Counted from the first letter of the stretch, positions 1 to 5,174 are shown. The stretch is 5,174 bases of DNA from JAAXGI01 sp963579625 (GCA_963579625.1 CAUZHN010000127.1:1-5174); one strand, 5' to 3'. Notes: generated by a model not told the origin, from the sequence alone. Made by a program: numbers and translations.

Positions 1-510
<510 letters not shown>

Positions 511-628
511 TCGAGATGCCGAGTAAGGTAGAAGACCAGGTTGTTTTGGTCACGATGGATCTATCGGAAAGGCGCTCAACGTCGAACCTCTCATTTTTTC
601 AAGGCCTTGGTTGTTCTGCTGGCCAAAT
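511..628 (+). other. 16S rRNA 3' trailer, no gene seen
   Basis: These 118 bases between the mature 16S end and the terminator hold no tRNA cloverleaf, no 23S start and no convincing protein start. A reading frame in phase with era runs through it from a TTG at 541, but a terminator lies inside that frame, so it is not taken as coding. A short T run (592-597) and a small GGCC-AAAT-GGCC hairpin (621-632) are present; the second half of that hairpin overlaps the left arm of the terminator, so the two would compete. This stretch is presumably removed during 16S maturation (inference). Confidence 0.6.
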
Positions 629-667
629 GGCCCCGGTGCCCTGATATGGGCTCGGGGCCGTCTTTTT
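629..667 (+). terminator. Intrinsic terminator of the 16S transcript
   Basis: A GC-rich hairpin pairs 629-641 (GGCCCCGGTGCCC) with 648-659 (GGGCTCGGGGCC) around a TGATAT loop. It has seven outer and four inner base pairs separated by a small G,T/T bulge. It is followed by G, TC and then five T residues (663-667), the usual arrangement of a Rho-independent terminator. It lies about 120 bases after the 16S end and 33 bases before the chosen era start. This indicates that rRNA transcription ends here instead of continuing to 23S, and it rules out the upstream in-frame era starts at 541 and 646. Confidence 0.85.
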
Positions 668-686
668 CCCCCTCCAACTCTCGACC

Positions 687-692
687 TAATTT
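687..692 (+). promoter_or_regulatory. Possible -10 box giving leaderless era mRNA
   Basis: TAATTT fits the TANNNT pattern of a -10 element and ends seven bases before the A of the era ATG, so transcription could begin at the start codon. No good -35 (TTTTCC at 664-669) and no Shine-Dalgarno are visible between the terminator and the ATG. This is a weak call resting on spacing and on the lack of a ribosome-binding site. Confidence 0.22.
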
Positions 693-699
693 ATTGGTG

Positions 700-1650
700 A
701 TGACGGTTGAGGAATCGAGCGCCCCGCTACAAGGGGATGGAGCCTCTACCACGAGGTGTGGCTATGTGGCTCTTCTTGGTGCTCCCAACGTCGGTAAATC
801 CACTCTCCTGAATGCCCTCGTTGGAGAGGAGTTGAGCATCGTCACTGCGAAGGCTCAGACCACCTGGCAGCGGATTACCGGTATTCGTACCTCCGGGAAT
901 CATCAGATGATCTTTTTGGATACGCCGGGGATCGTAGCTCCCGTAGGTCTTCTTCATCGTTCCCTTTTGTTTAGTGTGGTGGAGGCCACCAAGGAGGCCG
1001 ATATCATCGTTGTGATATCCGATCCGCTCCAATCACTTATCCACCGTGAACGCGAGCGAATCAAGGAAGTCCTGGATCGGGCATCCGCGGTCCGTATCGG
1101 TGTGGTCAATAAGGTGGATGTTGCAGATCTTAATGCGAGTCGTGTCGAGCGGCAGTGGTTGCAAGACCTGGGCATCCCAATTGTGCACCTGATGTCTGCC
1201 CGCCGGGGAACAGGCTTGGAGGAACTCTTACGAGATCTGGGAGAAAACCTTCCCATTGGACCGTTCCTTTACCCAGAGGATGAGGTGGCGTCAGCTCCGG
1301 TCCGGTTCTTCGTAGCAGAGATGGTCCGCGAGGCAATCTTCAAACAGTTTCACGAAGAGATTCCTTACGCGTCAATTTGCCGGGTGGAAGAATTCAGGGA
1401 TGCTGGAAACCGCACATACATTCAGGTTACGATCTATGTGGAACGGGAGTCACAGAAGGGAATTTTAATTGGTGACCAGGGTCAGGCAATCAGATCGCTC
1501 GGCATATCGGCCCGCAGTCGAATCGAGCACTTCCTAGACAAGCCTGTGTACCTGGACCTTTGGGTGAAGGTGCTTCCTGGCTGGAGACGGAAGCCCGAGC
1601 AGCTTCGGCGCCTCGGCATCCCTGTTCCCCGGGAGGATTGTGTACAGTAG
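700..1650 (+). CDS. era: GTPase Era, 30S ribosome assembly factor
   Basis: Era is an essential GTPase that binds the 3' end of 16S rRNA and monitors late 30S assembly. From the ATG at 700 the protein has 316 residues, close to the usual ~300. G-domain motifs are in order: G1 GAPNVGKST (27-35), G2 region QTTWQRI (53-59), G3 DTPG (74-77), G4 NKVD (137-140), G5 SARRGTG (166-172). A C-terminal KH domain (about 200-292) ends in the typical LWVKVLPGWRR. The KH loop reads GDQG (258-261), without the basic residue usually found there, and G2 has Trp where Arg is common. The frame is open back to a TTG at 541, but that extension crosses the 16S terminator and lacks family similarity; ATG 700 precedes the G domain by the normal distance. 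No Shine-Dalgarno is visible; GTG 697 and TTG 694 are alternatives. It lies co-directionally right after the 16S gene. Confidence 0.96.
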   Translation: MTVEESSAPLQGDGASTTRCGYVALLGAPNVGKSTLLNALVGEELSIVTAKAQTTWQRITGIRTSGNHQMIFLDTPGIVAPVGLLHRSLLFSVVEATKEADIIVVISDPLQSLIHRERERIKEVLDRASAVRIGVVNKVDVADLNASRVERQWLQDLGIPIVHLMSARRGTGLEELLRDLGENLPIGPFLYPEDEVASAPVRFFVAEMVREAIFKQFHEEIPYASICRVEEFRDAGNRTYIQVTIYVERESQKGILIGDQGQAIRSLGISARSRIEHFLDKPVYLDLWVKVLPGWRRKPEQLRRLGIPVPREDCVQ

Positions 1651-1773
1651 GCCTTCCAACCTCATCCTTCTTGAGCTAGAGGACAGATTGTGGAATCTCG
1701 CAACCCGCTCGCTGCACCTTGTCTCGGAGTTCACGGCAGGCATGGGAGATCAGATGTTCATCCGAGGTGGTCC

Positions 1774-1779
1774 TATAAT
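1774..1779 (+). promoter_or_regulatory. Consensus-like -10 hexamer upstream of rnr
   Basis: TATAAT matches the bacterial -10 consensus exactly, but no TTGACA-like box sits 16-18 bases upstream (CAGATG at 1751-1756) and there is no extended TG. If active it would start a transcript near 1786 that carries the inverted-repeat region and then rnr. Weak call. Confidence 0.22.
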
Positions 1780-1839
1780 TTCTGCAATTGGAATCAAACG
1801 GATGGAGCGGGAGTGGGCTTAGGGATGTGATATGAGTGC

Positions 1840-1937
1840 TTCGAGTTCAGGATCGCTCGTTCTCTTGCCGGAGGCAGAACCGGTTCTGCAGCAGGAATTC
1901 GCATACCTTACCTTCGAGCTCTTGTTCTGAACTCGAA
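1840..1937 (+). repeat. Long-range 11-bp inverted repeat before rnr
   Basis: TTCGAGTTCAG at 1840-1850 is the exact reverse complement of CTGAACTCGAA at 1927-1937. G-T, A-T and T-G pairs (1851-1853 with 1924-1926) could extend the stem to 14 pairs. The arms enclose 76 bases that contain a further perfect palindrome, so an RNA from this region would form a closed, nested structure of about 98 nt, 63 bases before the rnr start. It does not match 4.5S/SRP RNA by eye and I do not recognise a known family. It could be an rnr leader structure, a small RNA or chance. Confidence 0.6.
1874..1889. repeat. Perfect 16-bp palindrome
   Basis: GCAGAACCGGTTCTGC reads the same on both strands, as two 8-base half-sites without a spacer. 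As DNA it could be a dimeric regulator site upstream of rnr; as RNA it would need some bases unpaired to form a loop. It lies inside the larger inverted repeat. No regulator is identifiable. Confidence 0.6.
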
Positions 1938-1943
1938 TCCCTT

Positions 1944-1957
1944 CGGCTTAGAAGCCG
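1944..1957 (+). terminator. Short hairpin, weak terminator candidate
   Basis: CGGCT (1944-1948) pairs with AGCCG (1953-1957) around a TAGA loop, followed by TTCCCCTT. Five pairs and an interrupted T stretch make a poor intrinsic terminator; it may end transcripts from the era side or only be part of the rnr leader. Confidence 0.2.
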
Positions 1958-1984
1958 TTCCCCTTGATCCGACTGCAGCCCTCT

Positions 1985-1989
1985 AGGAG
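1985..1989 (+). promoter_or_regulatory. Shine-Dalgarno of rnr (decides the TTG start)
   Basis: AGGAG matches the CCTCC anti-Shine-Dalgarno seen at the 16S end in this window. It is 11 bases upstream of TTG 2001, slightly long but workable. The frame is closed by a TGA at 1965-1967 and no ATG lies between that stop and the helix-turn-helix region, so TTG is the supported start. Confidence 0.65.
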
Positions 1990-2000
1990 TCACTCCCCAG

Positions 2001-4112
2001 TTGAATCCACGCTCCCTGCCCACATCGGATCAGATCCGGGAGGTCCTCGACCGCTCCCTTCGGGGGCCGCTCAAGCCTAAAGAGATCGCCAGGGCTCTGA
2101 AAATCCCTTCTCAGAACTATCGCCGCTTTAAGGGTCTCCTACGAAACCTAGAGCAGAGCGGCCAGCTATATCGGTCGAAGGGAAATCGCTACGCCGTTCC
2201 CGGGAAGAAGAACCTGACCATAGGAACCTTGCAGGTCACGAGAGCGGGAGATGCCTTTCTTAGGCCCGATTCCACTTCGGACAGAGATGTGTTCGTGCCA
2301 TCTAGGAATCACGAATCAGCCTTGGATGGGGATCGGGTCGCAGTGCGGATCGAGAGCCGACCAAAGGGCCGATCTCCGGTGGGACGAGTCGTGAAGGTGG
2401 TCAAACGTTCCCACCTCACTATCGTAGGCACCTTCCACGCCAACCGGACTTTCGGGTTCGTAAAACCACTCTCGCGCCGAATCTCTCGCGACATTCTTGT
2501 GCCGCAGAGTAAGGGCGCGAACGCAGTGGAGGGAGACGTGGTCGTGGTTCGGATCACCCAGTTCGGGGATCGGCGACTCAATGCGACCGGGGAAGTCGAG
2601 AGGGTGCTCGGATCAATCGACGATCGGGGTGTGGATGTGATGGCTATCTTGCACGACCATGGGCTTTCTGCGGAATTTCCGGCGGAGATTGAGGACGCTG
2701 TCCGCGAGGCTGAGGCCAAAGCCCATGACCCGGGCACTAGGGCCGACAGGCGAGATCTTCACGTATTTACCATTGATCCCTCCGACGCCAAAGACCACGA
2801 CGATGCCCTCTCGGTCATTCAAATCGACGAGGGCGTCTGGGAAGTAGGCGTTCACATTGCCGATGTCTCGCACTTTGTTGAGGAGGGATCCGTTCTGGAC
2901 CTGGAGGCCTTTCAGAGAGGAACCTCAGTCTATCTGGTGGACCAGGTAATCCCGATGCTGCCCCACCGGCTTTCCTCAGGTCTCTGCTCTCTCATCGAGG
3001 GAGAGGATCGCTTGGCTCTCTCCCTCTTCCTCACAATTGAGGAGGATGGCCGAGTTCAATCGTACCGATTCGAGCGCACATGGATCCGCTCCGCACAGCG
3101 GCTCGATTATGAAACAGCCCAACAAGTCCTCTCCGGTAAATTGTCGGTTGACCCGAAAACGAACGCCGCTCTAGAGGTGTTGGATCGGCTCGCGCGGATC
3201 TTGCGAGAACGTCGTACGGATCGCGGCTCACTCGATTTCGATCTTCCCGAGGCACACGTTATCCTCGACGAAAAAGGTTCTCCGGTGGACATCCGAAGGA
3301 CTGAGCAAATGGCCTCCCATCGACTGATAGAGGATTTCATGATCCTCGCGAATGAAATCGTTGCTCAGGAAGCCGTGCGGAGGAGGCTTCCGATTCCCTT
3401 CCGGGTTCACGAGCCACCCGCTGAAGATCGGGTCAGTGAGCTAAGGGGATTTCTCTCTTCGATCGGCCATTCTATCCCCGGGGGGAAGCTTCAGTCTATG
3501 GCTCTGCAGGCCGTTCTGGCTCGGACTCAAGGCGGACCCGAGTCCGCCCTGGTTTCTACCGTGATAATCAGGTCGATGAGCCGGGCACGCTACGATGCGA
3601 GTAACATCGGACACTTCGGACTTGCCTCAAAGGCTTACACGCACTTTACGTCGCCGATCCGAAGGTATTCGGATTTAGCTCTTCACCGTGTCATTGTTCG
3701 CATGATCGTTGAAGGAAAGCCTCCACTTGAGCAGTGGAACGACAAGCACCTGAAAGCCATAACGGAGCATACAAGTGAGCGAGAGCGCCGGGCAGAGAAT
3801 GCCGAGCGGGACTCCATCACAATGAAGAAAATAGAGTTCATGCTAAGCCACCTGGGGGATGAATTAGATGGAACGATATCTGGTGTAACGACCTTCGGAT
3901 TCTTCGTGCTTCTCGACCGGTACTTCGTGGAAGGGCTAGTGCATGTGAACTCTTTGGAGGATGACTACTACCAATTTATAGCCGGCTCATATTCCCTCGT
4001 CGGAGAGCAAAGAAAGCGGCGCTTTCGGCTGGGCGACCGGGTGACGGTACGAGTGGCCCGTGTAAACAAGGAGGACCGGGAAATCGACTTCGCTCTCATG
4101 GCAGGCCGTTAA
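2001..4112 (+). CDS. rnr: Ribonuclease R (RNB-family 3'-5' exoribonuclease)
   Basis: RNase R is a processive hydrolytic 3'-5' exonuclease that degrades structured RNA and takes part in rRNA 3' trimming and quality control. The 703 residues show the family order: winged-helix-like start (about 8-65), two cold-shock domains (about 72-135 and 140-200), the RNB catalytic domain (about 250-570) and a C-terminal S1 domain (about 619-699). The catalytic motif TIDPSDAKDHDDA gives metal-binding Asp259, 265, 267 and 268, equivalent to E. coli Asp272, 278, 280 and 281. GTSVYLVDQVIPMLP (308-321) and HFTSPIRRYSDLALHR (548-563) are also typical. It starts at TTG with an AGGAG upstream. The protein ends right after S1, lacking the Lys-rich tail of E. 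coli RNase R (813 residues). It is separated by 350 bases from era on the same strand, so it probably has its own promoter. RNase II is less likely given two cold-shock domains and the N-terminal helix-turn-helix. Confidence 0.96.
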   Translation: MNPRSLPTSDQIREVLDRSLRGPLKPKEIARALKIPSQNYRRFKGLLRNLEQSGQLYRSKGNRYAVPGKKNLTIGTLQVTRAGDAFLRPDSTSDRDVFVPSRNHESALDGDRVAVRIESRPKGRSPVGRVVKVVKRSHLTIVGTFHANRTFGFVKPLSRRISRDILVPQSKGANAVEGDVVVVRITQFGDRRLNATGEVERVLGSIDDRGVDVMAILHDHGLSAEFPAEIEDAVREAEAKAHDPGTRADRRDLHVFTIDPSDAKDHDDALSVIQIDEGVWEVGVHIADVSHFVEEGSVLDLEAFQRGTSVYLVDQVIPMLPHRLSSGLCSLIEGEDRLALSLFLTIEEDGRVQSYRFERTWIRSAQRLDYETAQQVLSGKLSVDPKTNAALEVLDRLARILRERRTDRGSLDFDLPEAHVILDEKGSPVDIRRTEQMASHRLIEDFMILANEIVAQEAVRRRLPIPFRVHEPPAEDRVSELRGFLSSIGHSIPGGKLQSMALQAVLARTQGGPESALVSTVIIRSMSRARYDASNIGHFGLASKAYTHFTSPIRRYSDLALHRVIVRMIVEGKPPLEQWNDKHLKAITEHTSERERRAENAERDSITMKKIEFMLSHLGDELDGTISGVTTFGFFVLLDRYFVEGLVHVNSLEDDYYQFIAGSYSLVGEQRKRRFRLGDRVTVRVARVNKEDREIDFALMAGR

Positions 4113-4238
4113 GAGGAGTACTAGAGGTCGTGCTACGGGGACCGCGAGGGATCTCGAGAAATTGAATTGACTTAATTTCCCTCTGTCTGCCATGGTCTGC
4201 GTCTCGGGCACAGCCTTTCACACATCCTTGACAACTTT
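4113..4238 (+). other. Spacer after rnr with an AT-rich patch and a TTGACA box
   Basis: No gene is visible here. An AT-rich patch (4160-4178) has AAATT and AATTT arms flanked by GAG and CTC, a weak hairpin without a T tract, so I do not call a clear rnr terminator. A perfect TTGACA (4228-4233) could be a -35 box, but the best -10 at the right spacing (GAACTA or AACTAA near 4251-4257) is poor. If it was the promoter of the following signalling gene it has decayed or overlaps its start. Confidence 0.35.
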
Positions 4239-4295
4239 TTGATGGTGGCGGAACTAAGCCTTTTCTATTTCTACGGTGGGCAGAATGGGGCCTCC

Positions 4296-4310
4296 GACCT
4301 CTCTGAGGTC
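4296..4310 (+). repeat. Small hairpin GACCTC-TCT-GAGGTC
   Basis: It forms a perfect six-base-pair stem with a three-base loop, followed by TTCTTGG. It is the first of several inverted repeats in 4296-4429. It lies in fragment 1 of the broken response regulator, so it may simply reflect coding sequence. Confidence 0.4.
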
Positions 4311-4328
4311 TTCTTGGGAGAACGGGGG

Positions 4329-4344
4329 CTGGAGTTCGCTCCAG
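4329..4344 (+). repeat. Small hairpin with TTCG loop
   Basis: CTGGAG (4329-4334) and CTCCAG (4339-4344) pair perfectly around a TTCG tetraloop. A following four-pair CCTC-AA-GAGG (4364-4373) is too tight to be stable. It is the second clear member of the hairpin series before the large inverted repeat. Confidence 0.4.
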
Positions 4345-4380
4345 TCTGGTCGACGGAAGAATTCCTCAAGAGGACGAATC

Positions 4381-4424
4381 ATGAGTTTCCCTTTGCCTTG
4401 GTCACAAGGCAAAGGGAAACTCAT
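4381..4424. repeat. Perfect 20-bp inverted repeat with 4-base loop
   Basis: The left arm ATGAGTTTCCCTTTGCCTTG (4381-4400) and the right arm (4405-4424) are exact reverse complements separated by GTCA. Beyond the arms, GGACG (4372-4376) and CGTCC (4425-4429) pair again after a four-base AATC bulge on the left, so 25 pairs are possible in total. There is no T run on either side, so it is not an ordinary intrinsic terminator. The left arm encodes the receiver-like HEFPFALV, while the right arm breaks the similarity; this suggests that the right arm is an inverted copy of the left (inference). Confidence 0.92.
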
Positions 4425-4450
4425 CGTCCGTCCGTAATGCCTGAATCTAG

Positions 4451-4537
4451 ATGAAGGAAGACCTCTTTACTGTGATCATTCCGGTGGCCCTCCTGGGCCC
4501 TTATGAATCCCAGGATTTTCGAGCCCGATGGGCCTGA
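4451..4537 (+). pseudogene. Fragment 2: middle of receiver domain, shifted frame
   Basis: These 28 codons overlap the previous stop (ATG 4451 in ATGA) and read MKEDLFTVIIPVALLGPYES at residues 1-20, then QDFRARWA before TGA 4535. Hydrophobic TVIIPVALLG sits where a receiver has strand 4, and FRARWA fits helix 4 leading to the GA..(Y/F) stretch, which continues in the other frame as ESGANEM. The piece is too short to judge alone; its place between fragments 1 and 3 is the main support. Confidence 0.38.
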
Positions 4538-4751
4538 ATCAGGAGCAAATGAAATGTCGCGTGCGGCCCCCCCCAATGACTGGGAGAAGGTCCTTCGCTG
4601 CACCTGCTCATGTGAAGAGCAACCAGAGACATGTCGGCAGACTCGACGACTAGATTTTTCGGTGCCACAGATGATCAAGTATGACCCGGCTTGTCGGCCC
4701 GAAGAGGGCGCCAAGTTTACCATAGGGATCCTGATTAGTTCAAGGAGTTGA
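4503..4751 (+). pseudogene. Fragment 3: receiver end, linker and GGDEF start
   Basis: The open frame runs 82 codons. The part before about 4530 is probably out of frame. From ESGANEMSRAAPPNDWEKVL (residues 12-31) it matches the receiver end, GAN(D/E)...P...DEL...V. A linker follows, then LDFSVP, which may be what remains of the LDPLTGLP motif at the start of GGDEF domains, and KFTIGIL, which fits the first GGDEF strand before D.DNFK. After IL the frame is lost and it ends at TGA 4749-4751. A run of eight C (4567-4574) in this piece is a natural slippage site. Confidence 0.5.
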
Positions 4752-5143
4752 ATGATCGGCAGGGAAACAACCAGGGAGACGGGATCATTCTTCTCGTCTC
4801 CAAGAACCTTCGGGATATGGTTTGGGAGCTAGTGCCAGGAGAATTCATCGGGCACATTGTCGACGACGACTTCGTCTTTGATGAACTGATCGAGCTCTTC
4901 GACGAGCTGATCCCCTTCCAATATTCGGACGAAGACTGTCGGACGGGTTACTTCCTTGGGAAGGACCGCTACGGTAGCTTGCATCGGATCCCACTCATGA
5001 CCTTTTTCATCCGCATCGTAACGAACCAGGCCCAGAGTTTGAGTCAAATGGCCCAGGTCAGTGAGGAGTTCGCGGAATCCACGCCATACTCTACTGAAGC
5101 CCTCAACGAGATCCTCGCCAACGGTGAGGACGTGTTTCCATAG
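4748..5143 (+). CDS. Fragment 4: degenerate GGDEF-domain ORF, likely pseudogene part
   Basis: This is the longest open piece, 131 residues. It starts at TTG 4748, overlapping the previous stop as TTGA. AAGGAG directly abuts the TTG, too close for a normal ribosome-binding site. Matches to the response-regulator type of GGDEF domain: QGNNQGDGIILLVSKNL (5-21) to helix 1, GEFIGHIVDDDF (31-42) to the D(F)xGHIGGDDF active-site loop, FDELIPFQYSDEDCRTGYF (51-69) to FD..IP..Y..EDR.RGY, and IPLMTFFIRIVTN (81-93) to FPLMS.SIAVVTN. Both active-site glycines are replaced (VDDDF, 38-42) and no RxxD inhibitory site is visible, so diguanylate cyclase activity is not expected. The last ~20 residues are rich in Glu, Ser and Ala. 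It could still be expressed as a small acidic protein, but reading it as the tail of a dead gene is simpler. Confidence 0.55.
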   Translation: MNDRQGNNQGDGIILLVSKNLRDMVWELVPGEFIGHIVDDDFVFDELIELFDELIPFQYSDEDCRTGYFLGKDRYGSLHRIPLMTFFIRIVTNQAQSLSQMAQVSEEFAESTPYSTEALNEILANGEDVFP

Positions 5144-5174
5144 GTCCCTTAAATGAAATCGGATAACATCAACG
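5144..5174 (+). other. Window end, nothing certain
   Basis: An ATG at 5153 opens a frame of seven codons before the window ends, without a good ribosome-binding site. It could be the start of the next gene, but nothing supports that. Confidence 0.2.

Larger units (their letters stand above)
1640..1930 (+). pseudogene. Possible remnant of a four-helix-bundle (23S IVP-type) protein
   Basis: An open frame starts at GTG 1640, overlapping the era end by 11 bases, and stops at TAG 1820. It contains LELEDRLWNLATRSLHLVSE (residues 11-30), which resembles the helix-1 signature LE(E/D)RL..FA.R...LV of the four-helix-bundle family (TIGR02436, named from 23S rRNA intervening-sequence proteins). The later IRGGP may match the RSGTSP segment. 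In the same frame after the stop, a 32-codon stretch (ATG 1832 to TGA 1928-1930, with AGGGA six bases upstream) contains LLPEAEPVLQQE, similar to the C-terminal LLP....PLL.E part. The intact family is ~110-130 residues; here the middle is shortened and interrupted. I recalled the family from memory, so the match is tentative. Alternatives are two unrelated short ORFs or chance open frame. Confidence 0.38.
4239..4454 (+). pseudogene. Fragment 1: N-terminal half of receiver domain
   Basis: This is a 71-codon open stretch (TTG 4239 or ATG 4242, no Shine-Dalgarno). The segment DLSEVFLGERGLEFAPVWST (residues 20-39) followed by EEFLKR and FPFALV follows the receiver pattern: helix 1, strand 2, helix 2, and strand 3 that normally leads into the phospho-accepting Asp. 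Where the acidic pocket DD should follow strand 1 (LFYFY) the sequence has GG. After FPFALV the similarity ends because the reading continues into the right arm of the inverted repeat; VMPESR then stops at TGA 4452. It is not expected to make a working product. Confidence 0.5.
4239..5143 (+). pseudogene. Degraded response regulator with receiver and GGDEF domains
   Basis: Four fragments in alternating frames together spell one receiver-GGDEF protein. Their combined span of 905 bases fits a ~300-residue parent. Order: receiver first half (4239-4454), receiver middle (4451-4537), receiver end plus GGDEF start (from about 4530 to 4732), and most of the GGDEF domain (about 4733-5143). At the last junction the frame reads DPD, stop (TAG 4736), FKELNDRQGNNQGD, which matches the conserved D.DNFK..ND..G...GD of diguanylate cyclases with a stop inside it. 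The acidic Asp pair of the receiver reads Gly-Gly, the phospho-Asp region is replaced by an inverted repeat, and GGDDF reads VDDDF. Such proteins normally make c-di-GMP under phosphorelay control; this locus almost certainly cannot. Because era, rnr and 16S nearby are intact, poor sequencing is an unlikely cause. The family assignment comes from remembered patterns, strongest for the C-terminal part. Confidence 0.68.

Noticed and set aside
541..699. Upstream in-frame extension of Era to a TTG at 541, making a 369-residue protein
   Set aside because: It crosses the 16S trailer and terminator, its sequence does not resemble Era, and the ATG at 700 gives the normal family length.
727..1336. Minus-strand frames of 68-101 codons opposite era
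   Set aside because: They are shadows of a clearly functional gene with all motifs on the + strand.
1651..2000. A tRNA or 4.5S/6S RNA between era and rnr
   Set aside because: No acceptor stem, T-loop or SRP apical-loop consensus could be found; only unassigned inverted repeats are present.
2309..3410. Several 60-142 codon frames, mostly on the minus strand, inside rnr
   Set aside because: They have no recognisable domains and overlap an intact RNase R; GC-rich genes commonly open antisense frames.
4381..4424. The large inverted repeat as a Rho-independent terminator
   Set aside because: Neither flank has a T tract on either strand, and it lies inside former coding sequence.
4421..4723. Minus-strand frame of 100 codons opposite the broken regulator
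   Set aside because: The + strand shows ordered receiver and GGDEF signatures here, while the antisense product shows none.
4448..4751. Programmed frameshifting or stop read-through linking the regulator fragments
   Set aside because: Several separate frame changes plus stops would be needed, no classic slippery site with a stimulator is seen at the junctions, and the catalytic residues are lost anyway.
5153..5174. Start of a next gene at ATG 5153
   Set aside because: Only seven codons are visible and no ribosome-binding site is evident.

Overview
The window is bacterial, chromosomal and read almost entirely on the + strand. It opens inside a 16S rRNA gene (last ~510 nt, complete 3' end with the anti-Shine-Dalgarno), continues through GTPase Era and ribonuclease R, and ends in a decayed signalling gene. 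Base composition is moderately GC-rich. The 16S is clearly bacterial and diverged from familiar model groups, but I cannot place it in a phylum by eye. TTG initiation, a 16S gene without a following 23S, and a possible remnant of a four-helix-bundle (23S intervening-sequence-type) protein all suggest a poorly sampled lineage.

Layout: 1-510 16S rRNA 3' part; 511-628 trailer with no tRNA; 629-667 strong intrinsic terminator; 700-1650 era; 1651-2000 an intergenic region holding a possible degraded small gene, nested inverted repeats and the Shine-Dalgarno of the next gene; 2001-4112 rnr; 4113-4238 spacer; 4239-5143 a response-regulator (receiver plus GGDEF) gene broken by frame changes and stops, carrying a perfect 20-bp inverted repeat; 5144-5174 too short to interpret.

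The striking point is the first 4.1 kb. The 16S gene ends in its own terminator instead of running into tRNAs and 23S, so it appears unlinked. The next two intact genes encode proteins that act on the 16S 3' end in known bacteria: Era binds the 3'-terminal sequence of 16S during 30S assembly, and RNase R is a 3'-5' exonuclease implicated in rRNA 3' trimming and quality control. The RNA substrate and two of its maturation factors therefore lie side by side. The last 0.9 kb looks like a pseudogene of a c-di-GMP-type response regulator: receiver and GGDEF signatures can be followed in order across alternating reading frames, while the phospho-acceptor pocket and the GG of GGDEF are lost. I see no CRISPR array, tRNA, transposase or phage gene.
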